Both the position numbers and the translations under genes were made by a program. A DNA stretch of 64,000 nt from Symbiodinium natans. Lineage: Eukaryota > Sar > Dinophyceae > Suessiales > Symbiodiniaceae. The notes below the pieces were generated by a model. That model was not told the origin of the DNA. It made no database searches and saw only the letters and a program-made list of their open reading frames with translations. This document shows, one piece after another, positions 21,336-30,866 of the stretch; the first letter of the stretch is position 1, and each line of letters opens with the position of its first letter. The stretch covers positions 194,900-258,899 of the forward strand of contig CAJNDS010002488.1 in the NCBI GenBank assembly GCA_905221605.1, in the 5' to 3' direction.

Positions 21336-21410
21336 TGTAAGCTGGCGTAGAAGGCCACAACTAGTTCTTGTTGGTTGGTCGTGGTCGTGAGTGTGGTCGG
21401 ACAGCAGATC
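21336..21410 (-). CDS. Candidate exon with consensus donor GTAAGT
   Basis: The minus strand ends TTACA|GTAAGTTGAG, a near-perfect 5' splice site. Two frames are open in front of it (TTTTNQQELVVAFYASL and KDLLSDHTHDHDQPTR), so the reading frame is undecided. Confidence 0.35.
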
Positions 21411-21838
21411 TTTCACAGGCACGGCTCCCAAAGGCAGCAAGCACCGTACAGTATATACTATATACCGTATGATGTGTATATATATATATATACATGGTAT
21501 GTTATGGTTTCTAAATGCAGTATAATCTATATGGGTGCAGGGTTTAGGAATTAGGTCTCTTCACGCTAAGACAACTTCAGATTGACATGTTCAGGTGGAG
21601 TACTGGGTGCCAAGACAAACGACATGGGCAAACAAAGCTGTGCAAGCAGACGATTGCTAGCTGCTGACCGGTGTTGCCGGGTGCAACCGGGAAACGTGAC
21701 GGCCCCGTACGGCCCTCACGCAAGCCCTCATCTAGTAGCCGTACTACATCGGGCCCGCGGACCCAAACGGTTTAGGGTTTAAGGTTTTAGGGTTTAGGGT
21801 AACCTCTACGCCCTAAACTTAACCCGAAACCCCTAAAC

Positions 21839-21982
21839 CCTAAGCCGCGAAAAGCACGAAGCGCTGTTCAACGTCAACCGGCCCTTGTCTTTGCCGAGCC
21901 GCTTCTCGGCCTGCTCCATTGGCGCATCGGGCGTCTCCGCCGGCCTCTTTGCTTCGCGAAACTGAGACTTCATGAGCGGCTC
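21839..21982 (-). CDS. Candidate 48-codon exon
   Basis: After AAGTAG the minus strand reads EPLMKSQFREAKRPAETP, then APMEQAEKRLGKDKGRLT and SASCFSRLR, and ends AGG|GTTTAGGG, phase 0-0. It is the longest single exon-like island in this part of the window, lysine- and glutamate-rich. The donor is provided by the adjoining telomeric unit. Confidence 0.5.
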
Positions 21983-22100
21983 CTACTTGAGGTTTTAGGG
22001 TTTAGGTTTTAGGGTTTAGGGTTTAGGGGGTTTGGGGTTTAGGGTTTAGGGTTTAGGGTTTAGGTTTAGGGTTTAGGTTTAGGGTTTAGGTTCAGAATTC

Positions 22101-22190
22101 GAGGATGGCCCTTCAAACCCTCTGAACAAGATAATTATTCCCAAACATGCTCGTAAACCCCAAAAGGGTAGATACAAAAATGTCCCATAG
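22101..22190. repeat. Dispersed repeat, family J, copy 3
   Basis: GAGGATGGCCCTTCAAACCC, then CATGCTCGTAAACCCC and AAAAATGTCCCATAGGCCT, in the family order. Confidence 0.55.
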
Positions 22191-22461
22191 GCCTTCCTCA
22201 AAATGGCTTCATAATTCGGGGTTAGGTGGGAGACGAAAAAGCACGTCGGCAGATTGAAGATGCCCTGCAACCCTAAACCTACACCCTAATTAAAGATATC
22301 AGGGAGAGGGCACCAGTGCCAAGGTGGTGCGGGCCAAGCAGCTACACGGCCAATCTCCAGCCCTCAGCCCGAATTTAGCCCTGAACCCTGAACCCTAAAC
22401 CCTGCACCCGGAAAGGCCCTGAACCCTAAAGCCTAAACCCTACACCCTCAACGCTGGTTAG

Positions 22462-22618
22462 GCTGGTTACCCTGGACCACACAGTGGGAGAAGTGTTCCG
22501 GGCGAACACAAGACATCATCCAGGTGGCCGGAACCACACAACAGTGCGGCCCATTGCACAGCTGGAAGGGAAGAAACTAAGGCGAGGACTTTTTCTTGCG
22601 AGGCGTTGGGGGCTCTAA
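22462..22618 (+). CDS. Candidate terminal exon, 51 residues
   Basis: After GGTTAG the plus strand reads LVTLDHTVGEVFRANTRHHP, then GGRNHTTVRPIAQLEGKKL and RRGLFLARRWGL before TAA. It is open for 52 codons and has a protein-like charge pattern. The following 220 bp (22620-22840) are open on both strands without a clear signal. Confidence 0.45.
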
Positions 22619-22857
22619 GGCCTCATGTGTCTGAGAGCTCCTGGTCTCGCTGACCAGAAGGACCGCACCAGCTTTGCCACAGCCACCACCATGGAAGCGA
22701 ATTGGCTGAAACCATGGGCCTCGGAAGCCAGGCATAGGGTGTCCTTCACGCGGGAGCCTGTAAGCAGCCCAAATGTAAACAGCGAAGCAACGTGTGAGCT
22801 AGGGGTGATGTTGTTGCTTGGCCACACGCCATGCAATTAACAACCCTGGCACGGGAG

Positions 22858-22965
22858 GGCTTGTTCGCCTTTTCGCCCAGGACCAAGAGGTTTCATCGGA
22901 GGTTGTCGATGGATCTCATGGTCATTACAGTGTTCCAGTCCACGGGGCAGCGAAGGACTCTTCAT
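22858..22965 (+). CDS. Candidate 36-codon exon
   Basis: After CACGGGAG it reads GLFAFSPRTKRFHRRLSMDL and MVITVFQSTGQRRTLH, ending CAT|GTAAAC, phase 0-0. C-strand telomeric units follow at once. Confidence 0.45.
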
Positions 22966-23027
22966 GTAAACCCTAAACCCTAAACCCTGAACCCTGAACC
23001 CTAAACCTTAAACCCTACAAACCGGCC

Positions 23028-23305
23028 TGGTCGACTTGGGTGGCGGTGTCTCTAGCATCGCGAAGTTGGTGCCTCGTGTACGGTTTTGGGCTCAAGGTGT
23101 TAAGAGCTGTGGGGATTGGGGGTTTGGGGCCTGGGGTTTAGGGTTAAGGGTACTTCGTTTACTTAGAGTAAAAGGTTTAGGGTATAGGATTTCGGCTTTA
23201 GGGAAGGTCACCTTCTGTAATTTCCGGCGTAGTGACGAGTTCGGCCAACAAGTAGCCTGTGGCATAACTACTACAGCTCCACCTACTCATAACCGTCGTT
23301 GGCGT
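23028..23305 (+). CDS. Two coding-like islands
   Basis: The first reads TGLVDLGGGVSSIAKLVPRV and RFWAQGVKSC, the second (from 23212) FCNFRRSDEFGQQVACG. Decayed telomeric repeat lies between them. The second is also open on the minus strand. Confidence 0.35.
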
Positions 23306-23608
23306 ACTTCTAACCCTAACACCTAACCCTACCCCCTAAACCCTAAACCCGAAATCCTAAACCCTGAGCCCTAGGCCCCTCAACCCTAACTGCTCCAAGT
23401 AAGGGTTTCTTTGTGGCGGTTGGGCTCGCATGAACCCTGCCCGGCTGCACCAAGGCATTTCCCATAAACCCTAAACCTCTAAACCTCTAAACCCCTACAC
23501 CCTAAACCCAAAACCCTAAACCCTAAGCCCCTGAACCCTAAACCCTAAACCCTGAACCCTAAACCCTAAACCCTAAACCCTACACCCTAAACCCTACCCC
23601 TTAAACCC

Positions 23609-23725
23609 TCATCTGCTGGGCTCCCCACCGTTGTGCTGCATGCACTTCAAGGCCGCATGGACCACCTGCCGGGTTGCAGAGCTCGGGATGCCAGCAAAGC
23701 TTCCGGAGGATTCGGGGAGTACTTG
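23609..23725 (-). CDS. Candidate terminal exon, 38 residues
   Basis: Acceptor AACCCAACCAG, then QVLPESSGSFAGIPSSATRQ and VVHAALKCMQHNGGEPSR followed by TGA. Starts in phase 0. Parallel plus-strand frames exist, but this one has both acceptor and stop. Confidence 0.5.
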   Translation of the reverse strand, partial: QVLPESSGSFAGIPSSATRQVVHAALKCMQHNGGEPSR

Positions 23726-24193
23726 CTGGTTGGGTTGAAGGTTTAGGGTTTAGGGTTTAGGGTTTGGGGTTTGGGGTTTGGGGTTTGAGGTTTGAGGTTT
23801 GGGGTTTAGGGTAGTTCTCCCTTAGTATGGCACCCTGAAAAGAAGCACCAGTTCTTAACAGGTAATGCAGGAGTTGGGCACCTTATATCGACGTATATCT
23901 TGGTGGTGCCCGAAGCCCTCCAAAACCTACAGACCCCCAAAAACAGTAAAGCCCATGCCCTATAAGCCCTGAGCACTAAGCCCTACACCCGCAACCCTAA
24001 GCCCTAAACAATAAACCCTAATGCAACGCTCAATCTACATCATCGAAGCTTGCCATACACGTCTTTTTTGGGATTAGGGTTTAGGGTTTGGGGTTTCAGG
24101 TTCAGGGTTTCGGGTTTAAGGTTCCTTGAGCCGTACACTGTTGTAAACACCAGCCGCCATCCGAGATGGTACCACAGCCCAAAGCCCCACCTC

Positions 24194-24291
24194 CTGGGAT
24201 GTTGCTCCTTCTCCTAACAGTCCTTAAAAGGGATTGTAGTACCCCTATGATAATCCCGAGGAAGGACTATTAGCACAAGGGGACATCCCAG
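24194..24291. mobile_element. hAT-like MITE, family B, copy 3, with perfect 8-bp target duplication
   Basis: CTGGGATGTTGCTCC at the left and GGGGACATCCCAG at the right form the inverted repeat; the interior has TAACAGTCCTTAAAAGGG and GAAGGACTATTAG. It is flanked by identical CCCACCTC at 24186-24193 and 24292-24299. Confidence 0.85.
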
Positions 24292-24571
24292 CCCACCTCG
24301 ATTGTGTGGTGGCTGATTTCATCTGCCTGTCGGACAAGAAGGATTAGGCAGAAGGCTTGGAGACCCAAAAGCCAACACTGTTATTGTCGAAGACCCCCCC
24401 GAAACAAAAACAATGAAACATTTCTTCCTTATAAGAGCAATAACATAGGGATTGTTAGGTATCTTTTTGTTGGCGGCAATATTGAGCAACTAAACCCTAA
24501 ACCCTAAACCCTAAACCCTGAACGCTAAACCCTAAACCCTAGACCCCAAACCCTAAACCCTAGTAGTAGAC

Positions 24572-24627
24572 CCAGAAACAGCTGTGTGCGGCCGCGGCGC
24601 TGATTCCACAAGCCGGAGGATGGAGAC
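24572..24627 (-). CDS. Candidate 18-codon exon
   Basis: Acceptor CACCTGGCAG, then VSILRLVESAPRPHTAVS and donor GG|GTCTAC, starting in phase 0 and ending in phase 2. Confidence 0.4.
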
Positions 24628-24640
24628 CTGCCAGGTGCTT

Positions 24641-25070
24641 GGGTTTAGGGGTTTGGGGTTTGGGGTTTAGGGTTTAGGGTTTAGGGGTTTAGGGGTTTAG
24701 GGGTTTAGGGGTTTAGGGGTTTAGGGGTTTAGGGGTTTAGGGGTTTAGGGGTTTAGGGGTTTAGGGGTTTATGAAGCGGTCGTCGGACGATCCAGGCGAG
24801 ACAGACGCACGGATCCCTGCCTGTTTAGGGGTTTAGGGGTTTAGGGGTTTAGGGGTTTAGGGGTTTAGGGGTTTAGGGGTTTAGGGGTTTAGGGTTTAGG
24901 GTTTAGGGGTTAGGGTTTAGGGTTTAGGGTTCAGGGTTTAGGGGTTTAGGGGTTAGGGGTTTAGGGTTTAGGGGTTTAGGGTTTAGGGGTTTAGGGGTTT
25001 AGGGTTTAGGGTTTAGGGTTTAGGGTTTGGGGTTTGGGGTTTGGGGTTTAGGGTTTAGGGCTTCGGCCAC
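24641..25070. repeat. Octamer/heptamer telomere-variant array broken by a 50-bp island
   Basis: More than 40 TTTAGGGG and TTTAGGG units in one orientation. The units at 24641-24770 and 24823-24890 are almost all octamers; later units mix TTTAGGG, TTAGGGG and TTTGGGG. Confidence 0.95.
24772..24824 (+). CDS. Fifty-base coding-like island inside the octamer array
   Basis: An ATG opens MKRSSDDPGETDARIPAC, and the frame reaches T|GTTTAGGGG, so both the preceding TTTAG and the following GTTTAG could act as splice sites. It is the only non-telomeric DNA within 250 bp. Confidence 0.35.
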
Positions 25071-25225
25071 AAGCCAGAATTGCACTTGCTGGGTCCAGAA
25101 GGTCTGTGGGATGCCCAATTGCTAGACCCATGAGTAAACTCGGAAGAGCCTAAACCCCCGCCCAACACCCCTCAACCCTAAACCCTTAAACCCTTAAACC
25201 CTTAAACCCTAAAGCCGAATTCTCA

Positions 25226-25312
25226 AGGGACTAAAGGAGGGATCCTTATAAGGGACCTTAGGGGTTATTTAAGGGTTCTTTAGGGGCTACTTCGGTCTAT
25301 AGGGACTATGTA
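25226..25312. mobile_element. Inverted-repeat element, family G, partial copy
   Basis: AAGGAGGGATCCTTATAAGG, then GACCTTAGGGGTTATTTAAG, matches the reverse complement of the right half of the element at 45095-45236. Confidence 0.5.
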
Positions 25313-25404
25313 CCTGAAAACCCCCCCCCCCCCCCCCAAAACCCAGAGACCCCATCAAAAGCCCTAACCGAAGACTGAGGCGGGCTGCGATGCGGCTACA
25401 CCCA

Positions 25405-25513
25405 AGCGTAGACTAGGAATAAAAAGGATGCCCCTGTTGGTTTTAAAGGGGGCTTGGAAGGGAACCTAAACCCTAAAAAAGGGATGAAGAAGAGCCTATT
25501 ACTCTGGGCCTTA
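25405..25513. mobile_element. Inverted-repeat element, family E, copy 2
   Basis: GACTAGGAATAAAAAGGATG, GGTTTTAAAGGGGGC and AAAAAAGGGATGAAG in family order, ending ACTCTGGGCCTTAG. Confidence 0.5.
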
Positions 25514-25808
25514 GATTGGGCTCAAGCAGGGTTCAGGCGGTGGAGGTTTTGTGTTTCCCCGCTTCTTCTGTTGAAGGCCTGAGTTGAGGGTTTCCCTCTC
25601 CCCCCTGTGGTTGGTGGTGGTGTTTAATGTAACCGCTCAGCGTTTGGGGGATTCTTCCTTGCACCCTTAACCATGAACCCTCAACCCGAAGCCACGAACC
25701 CGCAAGCGAGCTGGGTTTAGGGTTTAGGGTTTAGGGTTTAGGGTTTAGGGTTTAGGGTTTAGGGTTTAGGGTTTAGGGTTTAGGGTTTAGGGCTAGGGTT
25801 TAGGGTTG

Positions 25809-25905
25809 AGATGAAAGTCGTGCATGGGCGGCCGAGATGTGTGGGCTTGGAGCAGATCGGAAGTGGCCGACAAGACGGACCTGGCATGTCTGGGACATAC
25901 CCCCC
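25809..25905 (+). CDS. Coding-like island after a telomere array
   Basis: An ATG right after the array at 25714-25800 opens KVVHGRPRCVGLEQIGSGRQ and DGPGMSGTYPPKLQRPK. No clear donor. Confidence 0.35.
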
Positions 25906-26190
25906 GAAACTCCAAAGGCCGAAGCCCGAAGCCCTCAACCTTCAGATCCCGAAGCCCTAAACCCTAAACCCTAAACCCTAAACCCTAAACCCTGAGCCTT
26001 CTCAAATCCCTAAGCCCTACACTGGAAAACCTTCAAAACCCCCGAGCCCCAAACCCTAAACCTTCAGATCCCTAAGCCCTTAAAGCCCTAAACTCTCAAC
26101 CCGAAAGCTGCACAGGGTTCTGGTGTTCAGGGTTGTACGGTTTAAGGGCAAAGTTTAGAGTTCAGGATGGAGGGCTTCGGGGAAATGGTT

Positions 26191-26289
26191 CTAGACCCAA
26201 GAGTAACTACCTAAGAAAAAGAAGGGGTGCATAAGGGAACCTACACCGAAAAAAAGGAGGGAATAAGGGCCCATACTCTGGGTCCCAGG
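26191..26289. mobile_element. Inverted-repeat element, family E, copy 3
   Basis: CTAGACCCAAGAGTA at the left pairs with TACTCTGGGTCCCAG at the right; the AAAAAAAGGAGGGAATAAGG block is present. Confidence 0.6.
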
Positions 26290-26309
26290 TTTTGGGCTTT
26301 CAGGAGTAG

Positions 26310-26407
26310 GGGAGTAGGGGATCCCAAAAATAGACCCCAAAATAGTAGGTTTCCCTTTAAAATCAAGACCCCACTAAGGTACCCCTAATTTCGGAACCCC
26401 CGAGTAG
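26310..26407. mobile_element. Short inverted-repeat element, family C, copy 3
   Basis: AAATAGACCCCAAAATAGTA, GGTACCCCTAATTTCGG and CCCCCGAGTAG match the family. It lies 20 bp after the family E copy at 26191. Confidence 0.55.
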
Positions 26408-26594
26408 ATGATTTCGTGATGCTCGCGGCGCTTGGGGGGGCTCCATCAGGCCACAAGGCTTGAGTTGCAATGTTGGGTTTAGGATTCAGGGACCCTAAAC
26501 CCTAAACCCTAAACCCTAAACCCTAAACCCTAAACCCTAAACCCTAAACCCCTACACCCCAAACCATAAAACCCTAAGCCCTACACCACAACAC

Positions 26595-26697
26595 TCTGTG
26601 AATGATGTCTCCTCTTGGCTCCACTTTGCGCAAGGTTGGGGGCCCGGCCCACATGCCGGCGGAGAGGCTGTTCAGAACTTTCTCCTGCTCTACATGG
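26595..26697 (+). CDS. Candidate 34-codon exon
   Basis: Reads SVNDVSSWLHFAQGWGPGPH and AGGEAVQNFLLLYM, ending ATGG|GTTCTTTAGG. A second plus frame with ATG is open too. No acceptor is obvious upstream. Confidence 0.4.
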
Positions 26698-26906
26698 GTT
26701 CTTTAGGTTTTAAAATCGGATTTAAGGCAACTTGGCTTAAGAATGGCTGGAACCTCTAACGTTTTAGGGTACATACTACCCCCCCCCCCCCCAAAAAAAA
26801 AATAAAAACAAAATCGAAAGGCCCATGAACCTTCTCCTTGTCTCATGTTGTGCTTACATGCATGAGGCTTTTCGGGCTTTGGGCGTTTTGAGCTTCAAGA
26901 ACTGGT

Positions 26907-27055
26907 TCTAGAGGGGTTCTACCTTGGACCCTTAAGGTTGTGCCCTTGGAGTTTGGGAACCCTTTCTAAAGATCCCTAACGTAGTTTAAGGGCCATAGTA
27001 GGAGTATATTAAGGGGAACCTTTGGGGGTACAACCTTAACTTAAGGGTACGAGTC
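26907..27055. mobile_element. Inverted-repeat element, family H, copy 1
   Basis: GGACCCTTAAGGTTGTGCCC at the left pairs with GGGGGTACAACCTTAAC-TTAAGGGT at the right. The interior has GGGCCATAGTAGGAGTATA. Copies lie at 52853 and 53022. Confidence 0.6.
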
Positions 27056-27679
27056 TTCATCCCTTGTGGCAAGCCAGGGTGCAAAGTGTAAACCGCTAAG
27101 CCCCCGCATCCCAAACCAAGCCCAAACCCCCAAACTCCCTAAGCCCTAGCCCCAAAACCCTAAAGCCTATACCCTAAATCCTTAACCCTAAACCCTAAAC
27201 CCTAAACCCTAAACCCCTGAAGTCCCAAAGGCCCACCCCCGCACCAACCCTTCAATTTGAGAGGGGGTTCGCTACTTGAGGTTCATGGTTGGTGACAAGT
27301 AAGGATAGAAGTACCCTACATCAGGCTGTGACCAAATACGTGTTATTGAAGAATATCGTTTGGCTCATCACCCTAAACTCAGAAACCCCAAACCCTGTAC
27401 ATGCTGAAGGGATTTTACCCAGAGTTTAGGGGATTAGGGGTTTAGCTTAGGGATTAGGGCTCAGTTGAGAAGCTTAGGGCTCGAAGCCAAACCCTTTTGT
27501 AAGCCCTACAAGGCCGAATCTTTAAACACCAAGCCTGTCTGATCCCTCAACCGTTCGCATCCCTATGCCTAAGCCTTACACCCGAAACCCTAAACCCTAT
27601 ACCCTAACCAAAAAAGCCAAAGCAGAACCTACTTGGAAGCATTTCTGTATGTAGGGTTAGTGAGGTGGGTTATGGGGCG

Positions 27680-27802
27680 TTGGGATTTTAATGAGGTTTC
27701 TAGGGCATACGAAGTAGACATACTACAGTCAAAAGAGCTTCTACGCAGGCGAGCCGGCCCCAGCCCCAAAGACGAGCCCCCCCCTCCTCCCTCCCCCCAC
27801 AA
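27680..27802 (+). CDS. Coding-like island, Pro-rich end
   Basis: Reads DFNEVSRAYEVDILQSKELL and RRRAGPSPKDE, then a Pro run and AAG|GTCTGT as a possible donor. Confidence 0.35.
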
Positions 27803-28071
27803 GGTCTGTTCGGAGGGGTCGAGGGTGTTTAGGGTTTGGGGTTTTAGGGTTCAGGGTTTAGGGTCGAGGGTTCAGGGTTGAGGGTTCAGGGCGCAAAGAG
27901 AAGAGTTCTTGACGATCTGTTCATTTTTCGTTCCAGGGTTGCTTCAGGTAATGTGGAGCTCGGGGTCCGACGAGTTCGTACTCTCTCTCTCTCTCTGTCA
28001 GATCTCCCTGGTTCTTATTAGGGAATGAGGCCCTTTAAGGGATTGTATGGGGTGCCACATTCCCCCATTCC

Positions 28072-28159
28072 CTACGAACCCGCCAGAGAAAGCTCCTGCT
28101 CGCCCTCCGCTCCGTACATCCTCGCGCGGATCCGGCTGGTGGTGTCGCAGATGGTGAAC
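28072..28159 (-). CDS. Candidate terminal exon, OB-fold-like motif
   Basis: After AAAGTCTGAG the minus strand reads FTICDTTSRIRARMYGAEGE and QELSLAGS before TAG. F-x-I-x-D-T/G-T-x-x-I-x-x-R is reminiscent of the core strands of RPA2-type OB folds, but 28 residues cannot establish this. A donor (GCGG|GTTCGTAG) before the stop is an alternative. Confidence 0.45.
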
Positions 28160-28828
28160 CTCAGACTTTAGGGTTCCTAAGGGAGGGTTTAGGGTTGAGG
28201 CTGTAGGGTGCAGGGTTTAGAGTTTAGGGTAAGGTTCCCTAGGTACCTATCCCCCCCTGAAATCCCCGCGCGTAAAAATGCTACTACTGAGGTCTCCGGT
28301 GAACCTAAAATACCTCGATCTTGCTAAATACCCATCAAATACTCATGCACCTGAGACCACCAAGAAGAAGGTTTGGGGTTTAGGCCCTGTAGGACTGTAG
28401 GGTCGAAAGCCCAAAGCTCCATGTGGGGCGATGTATGGATGGTACTTAATGTGGGGATTTATGGTCTCAAAGGTTAAGGACCGTAAACCCCAAACCCCTA
28501 ATGCAAAGACCCCGAAAGCCGTACAGACCAAAACGCAATGCAAATGTCCTACCCCGCAGTCAGCAAGTTTCGCGCAGCCAAAAACACCTAAACCCCAGAC
28601 CCTGAACCCTCATTTGGGGTTATCTGGGGGGAGGGAGGGGGCTATTTAGGGCGTTTACAGGGCTCGGGGATCTTTAGGGTCTACAGTAAACTCGAGAGAG
28701 TTGGAACATGGTTTAAGGATGAGTAGGGCTGGGATTCCCTTTACTATGCCTTTGGGGTATGGGGATAAGGATGTTCCAACTTTTGGGAGTTTACTATAAC
28801 CCGAAACCCTAAACCCTAAACCCCTAAC

Positions 28829-28876
28829 CTGTGCTTTGGCCAAGAGGCTCTCCCATCTGGCCCTGCAGTGCATGAA
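28829..28876 (-). CDS. Candidate 16-codon exon with telomeric donor
   Basis: Acceptor CGCAGGCAG, then FMHCRARWESLLAKAQ in phase 0-0, then CAG|GTTAGGGG leading into G-strand telomeric units. Confidence 0.45.
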
Positions 28877-29054
28877 CTGCCTGCGGTTAGGGTTTAGGGT
28901 TTAGGGTCTAGGGTCTACAGGGTTTAGGCTTAGGGTTTAGGGATTAGGGTTCAGGGTTTAGGGTTGCACCCTGAATCCTACACCCTACCACCCCCCAACC
29001 AAACCTCACCATGAGCACTCGTGTCACTCGTGGTCGTCCAGGGTTTCAAGGGGT

Positions 29055-29135
29055 TTAGGGCCCCAAATAGTAGGATCCCCTTCTAATCCGGACCCCCCCA
29101 AAACGGTACCCCGAATATCGTAAACCCCCCGCAAA
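29055..29135. mobile_element. Short inverted-repeat element, family C, copy 4 (left end lost)
   Basis: AAATAGTAGGATCCCCTTCT, GGTACCCCGAATATCG and AAACCCCCCGC. Confidence 0.5.
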
Positions 29136-29276
29136 GGCCGGAGAAAACAAGGGTTCTCCAACGAAGAGCCCATCTTAAGGAGGCCATGCAACACTGTATA
29201 AACCCTAGGTTGCTCAGTAACCTAGGATTAACAAGGGTTTAGGGTTTAGGGTTTAGGGTTTAGGGTTTAGGGTTTA

Positions 29277-29555
29277 CCTGGAAAGCCTAGTTGCCAATAA
29301 TTTGTGGCAACTATTGAAAGTGCCGCTTTTGACGCTTTAAACCAGCCACTGCAAAGTTGCAGGTTTTACCCATACATTGTCTACGCCTTTTTACGCCTCT
29401 TTACGCTTTTTTACGCCACTTTTACGCCTTTTTACGCCACTTTCTGATGGGCAATCACTGTTAACTTGCCAGTGACAGGAATTCTGGCCACTTTTGCGAA
29501 ATTCCTGCCACTTTCAATAGTTGCTGCAAAAAAGCAGCAACTACGGCGTTCCAGG
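29277..29555. mobile_element. Foldback, Mutator-like MITE inserted in telomeric repeat
   Basis: A 279-bp element with about 50-bp inverted ends: CCTGGAAAGCCTAGTTGCC… and its counterpart …GGCGTTCCAGG, both continuing to CAACTATTGAAAGTG. Each arm holds its own hairpin (GTTGCCAATAATTTGTGGCA-AC; GTTGCTGCTTTTTTGCAGCA-AC). The centre carries a decamer tandem repeat (ACGCCTTTTT, 29381-29443). The same 9-mer TAGGGTTTA flanks it (29268-29276 and 29556-29564). Long arms and 9-bp duplications are Mutator traits. No transposase. Confidence 0.75.
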
Positions 29556-29559
29556 TAGG

Positions 29560-29640
29560 GTTTAAAGGGGTTTATAGGGGAACCTAGAGCACCCAAAAAG
29601 GGAATAAGGGCACTACTGGGCAGCACTGTAAAAACACCAG
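29560..29640. mobile_element. Family D element, partial
   Basis: AACCTAGAGCACCCAAAAAG, GGAATAAGGGCACTACTGGG matches the right half of the copies at 39075 and 52579; the left half is missing. Confidence 0.45.
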
Positions 29641-30076
29641 GGCATCCCATGAAGCCCACCCGGGCAAATCTCCATTAGGGTTTGGGGTTTGGGGTTTGGG
29701 GTTTAGGATTTAGGGTTTAGGGTTTGGGGTTTAGGGTTTAGGGAAAGCTTGCGTGGAGGATTCCCTCGGCCATACACAACTCGAACCCTCAACAGCGAAA
29801 CCCAAACTCCTCAACTCCCCAACCTACCCTCACTCGAACTCGGAGACCCGAAATCCTCAACGCTAAGCCCTAAACCCCCTAAACCCCCCAAACCCCCCAA
29901 AACCCGAAGTCCTGAACACGAACTCCCAAACTCTATCTCACCCACCAACCTCCTACAAGGTCCCAATTCGGCAGCTCCGATCCGCACCTCAACCTGTGCA
30001 ACCAGCGTGAGGACTCCCGGCGATGACTGGCTGCCTGTTCGGGGTTGCACTTGGTTGCTCTTTTGACTCAAGAAGT

Positions 30077-30222
30077 CCAGCTTGGGGACGAAATGAACCC
30101 TAAAAGGGTTTATGGTTCATATGCCTGAATAGCATTTATAGGAGTATAGGAAAATGTTGGGGTTAATTTGGTCCCCAAGGTACTTACAGACCCTACTTAC
30201 TAGGTCAAAAGGGCTTCCAAGC
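30077..30222. mobile_element. Inverted-repeat element, family L, copy 1
   Basis: The right part CCCTACTTACTAGGTCAAAA and GGGCTTCCAAGCTG matches 37108-37140; the left begins CAGCTTGG. Copy 2 at 37030-37140 starts CTTGGAAGCTCTTTGAC and ends GGGCTTCCAGG. Confidence 0.45.
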
Positions 30223-30312
30223 TGCGGTTGTTGGGATTTAGTGGCGGCTTAAAGCTTGAAAGGCTGAGGCGGGCTATCACGCTCAAGCACACCAGTTCCC
30301 CCCCCAGGCGCC

Positions 30313-30369
30313 ATGGAAGCGCAACTCGCCATCATCGAGTTTGCCGGTCTCATAGGCCGAGTCCTCTGG
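30313..30369 (+). CDS. Candidate first coding exon, 19 codons
   Basis: Acceptor TTCCCCCCCCCAG, then GCGCC and an ATG opening MEAQLAIIEFAGLIGRVLW, ending TGG|GTTTTT. An AG just upstream of the first ATG would suit cis- or trans-splicing. The last 30 bp of this exon recur three more times downstream (30422-30577). Confidence 0.5.
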
Positions 30370-30577
30370 GTTTTTGGAGTTTAGGGTTTAGGAGCTAGGG
30401 AGTTAAGGGTTTAGGGTCAGAGGCTTTCCGGTCTCATATGCCGAGTCCTCTGGGTTTAGGGTTTAGGGTTCGAGGCTTTCCGGTCTCATTTGCCGTCCTC
30501 TGGGTTTAGGGTTTAGGGTTTAGGGTTACAGGCTTAGGGTTACAGGCTTTCCGGTCTAATAGGCCGAGTTCTCTGGG
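30341..30577 (+). repeat. Exon-end segment repeated four times between telomeric units
   Basis: TTTGCCGGTCTCATAGGCCG plus AGTCCTCTGGG occurs at 30341, 30422, 30473 and 30545 with a few substitutions. TTTAGGG units of variable number separate the copies. Confidence 0.9.
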
Positions 30578-30732
30578 TTTGTAGGCTTTAGGGTTTAGGA
30601 GTTCGCGTGTTGTAGAGGGTACTATTTTGGGGCTCGGTTGATGACACAGTAGGACTCAGTAGGACATAAGTATCAAGTCTCAGCGCAGGACAAGAGGTGA
30701 GATATCGACATACCGTTGGTATTTTCGGGTTC

Positions 30733-30866
30733 TACTTGGAGCCTATTAACCAAGCATAACTGTTCTTACAACCCACTTATAAGCCCCTTAAGTGCCCTAA
30801 GATGGCTATAAGTACAGGTATAAGTACCGTTATAATTTCTTAATAAGTAGCATGAACCTCCAAGTA
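30733..30866. mobile_element. Inverted-repeat element, family A, copy 4, abutting an exon
   Basis: TACTTGGA at the left, CATGAACCTCCAAGTA at the right; interior CCCACTTATAAGCCCCTTAA. The right end touches the minus-strand exon at 30858-31020, and its GGAG|GTTCATG could serve as that exon's donor. Confidence 0.7.

Noticed and set aside
23078..23100. Possible dinoflagellate spliced-leader relic (GGTTTTGGGCTCAAGG)
   Set aside because: As I recall the leader, only its last dozen bases match and with an extra G; it also lies inside an open frame. No better match was seen in the window.
29381..29443. CRISPR-like short repeats
   Set aside because: The decamer ACGCCTTTTT repeats in tandem with no unique spacers, and lies inside a eukaryotic transposon.
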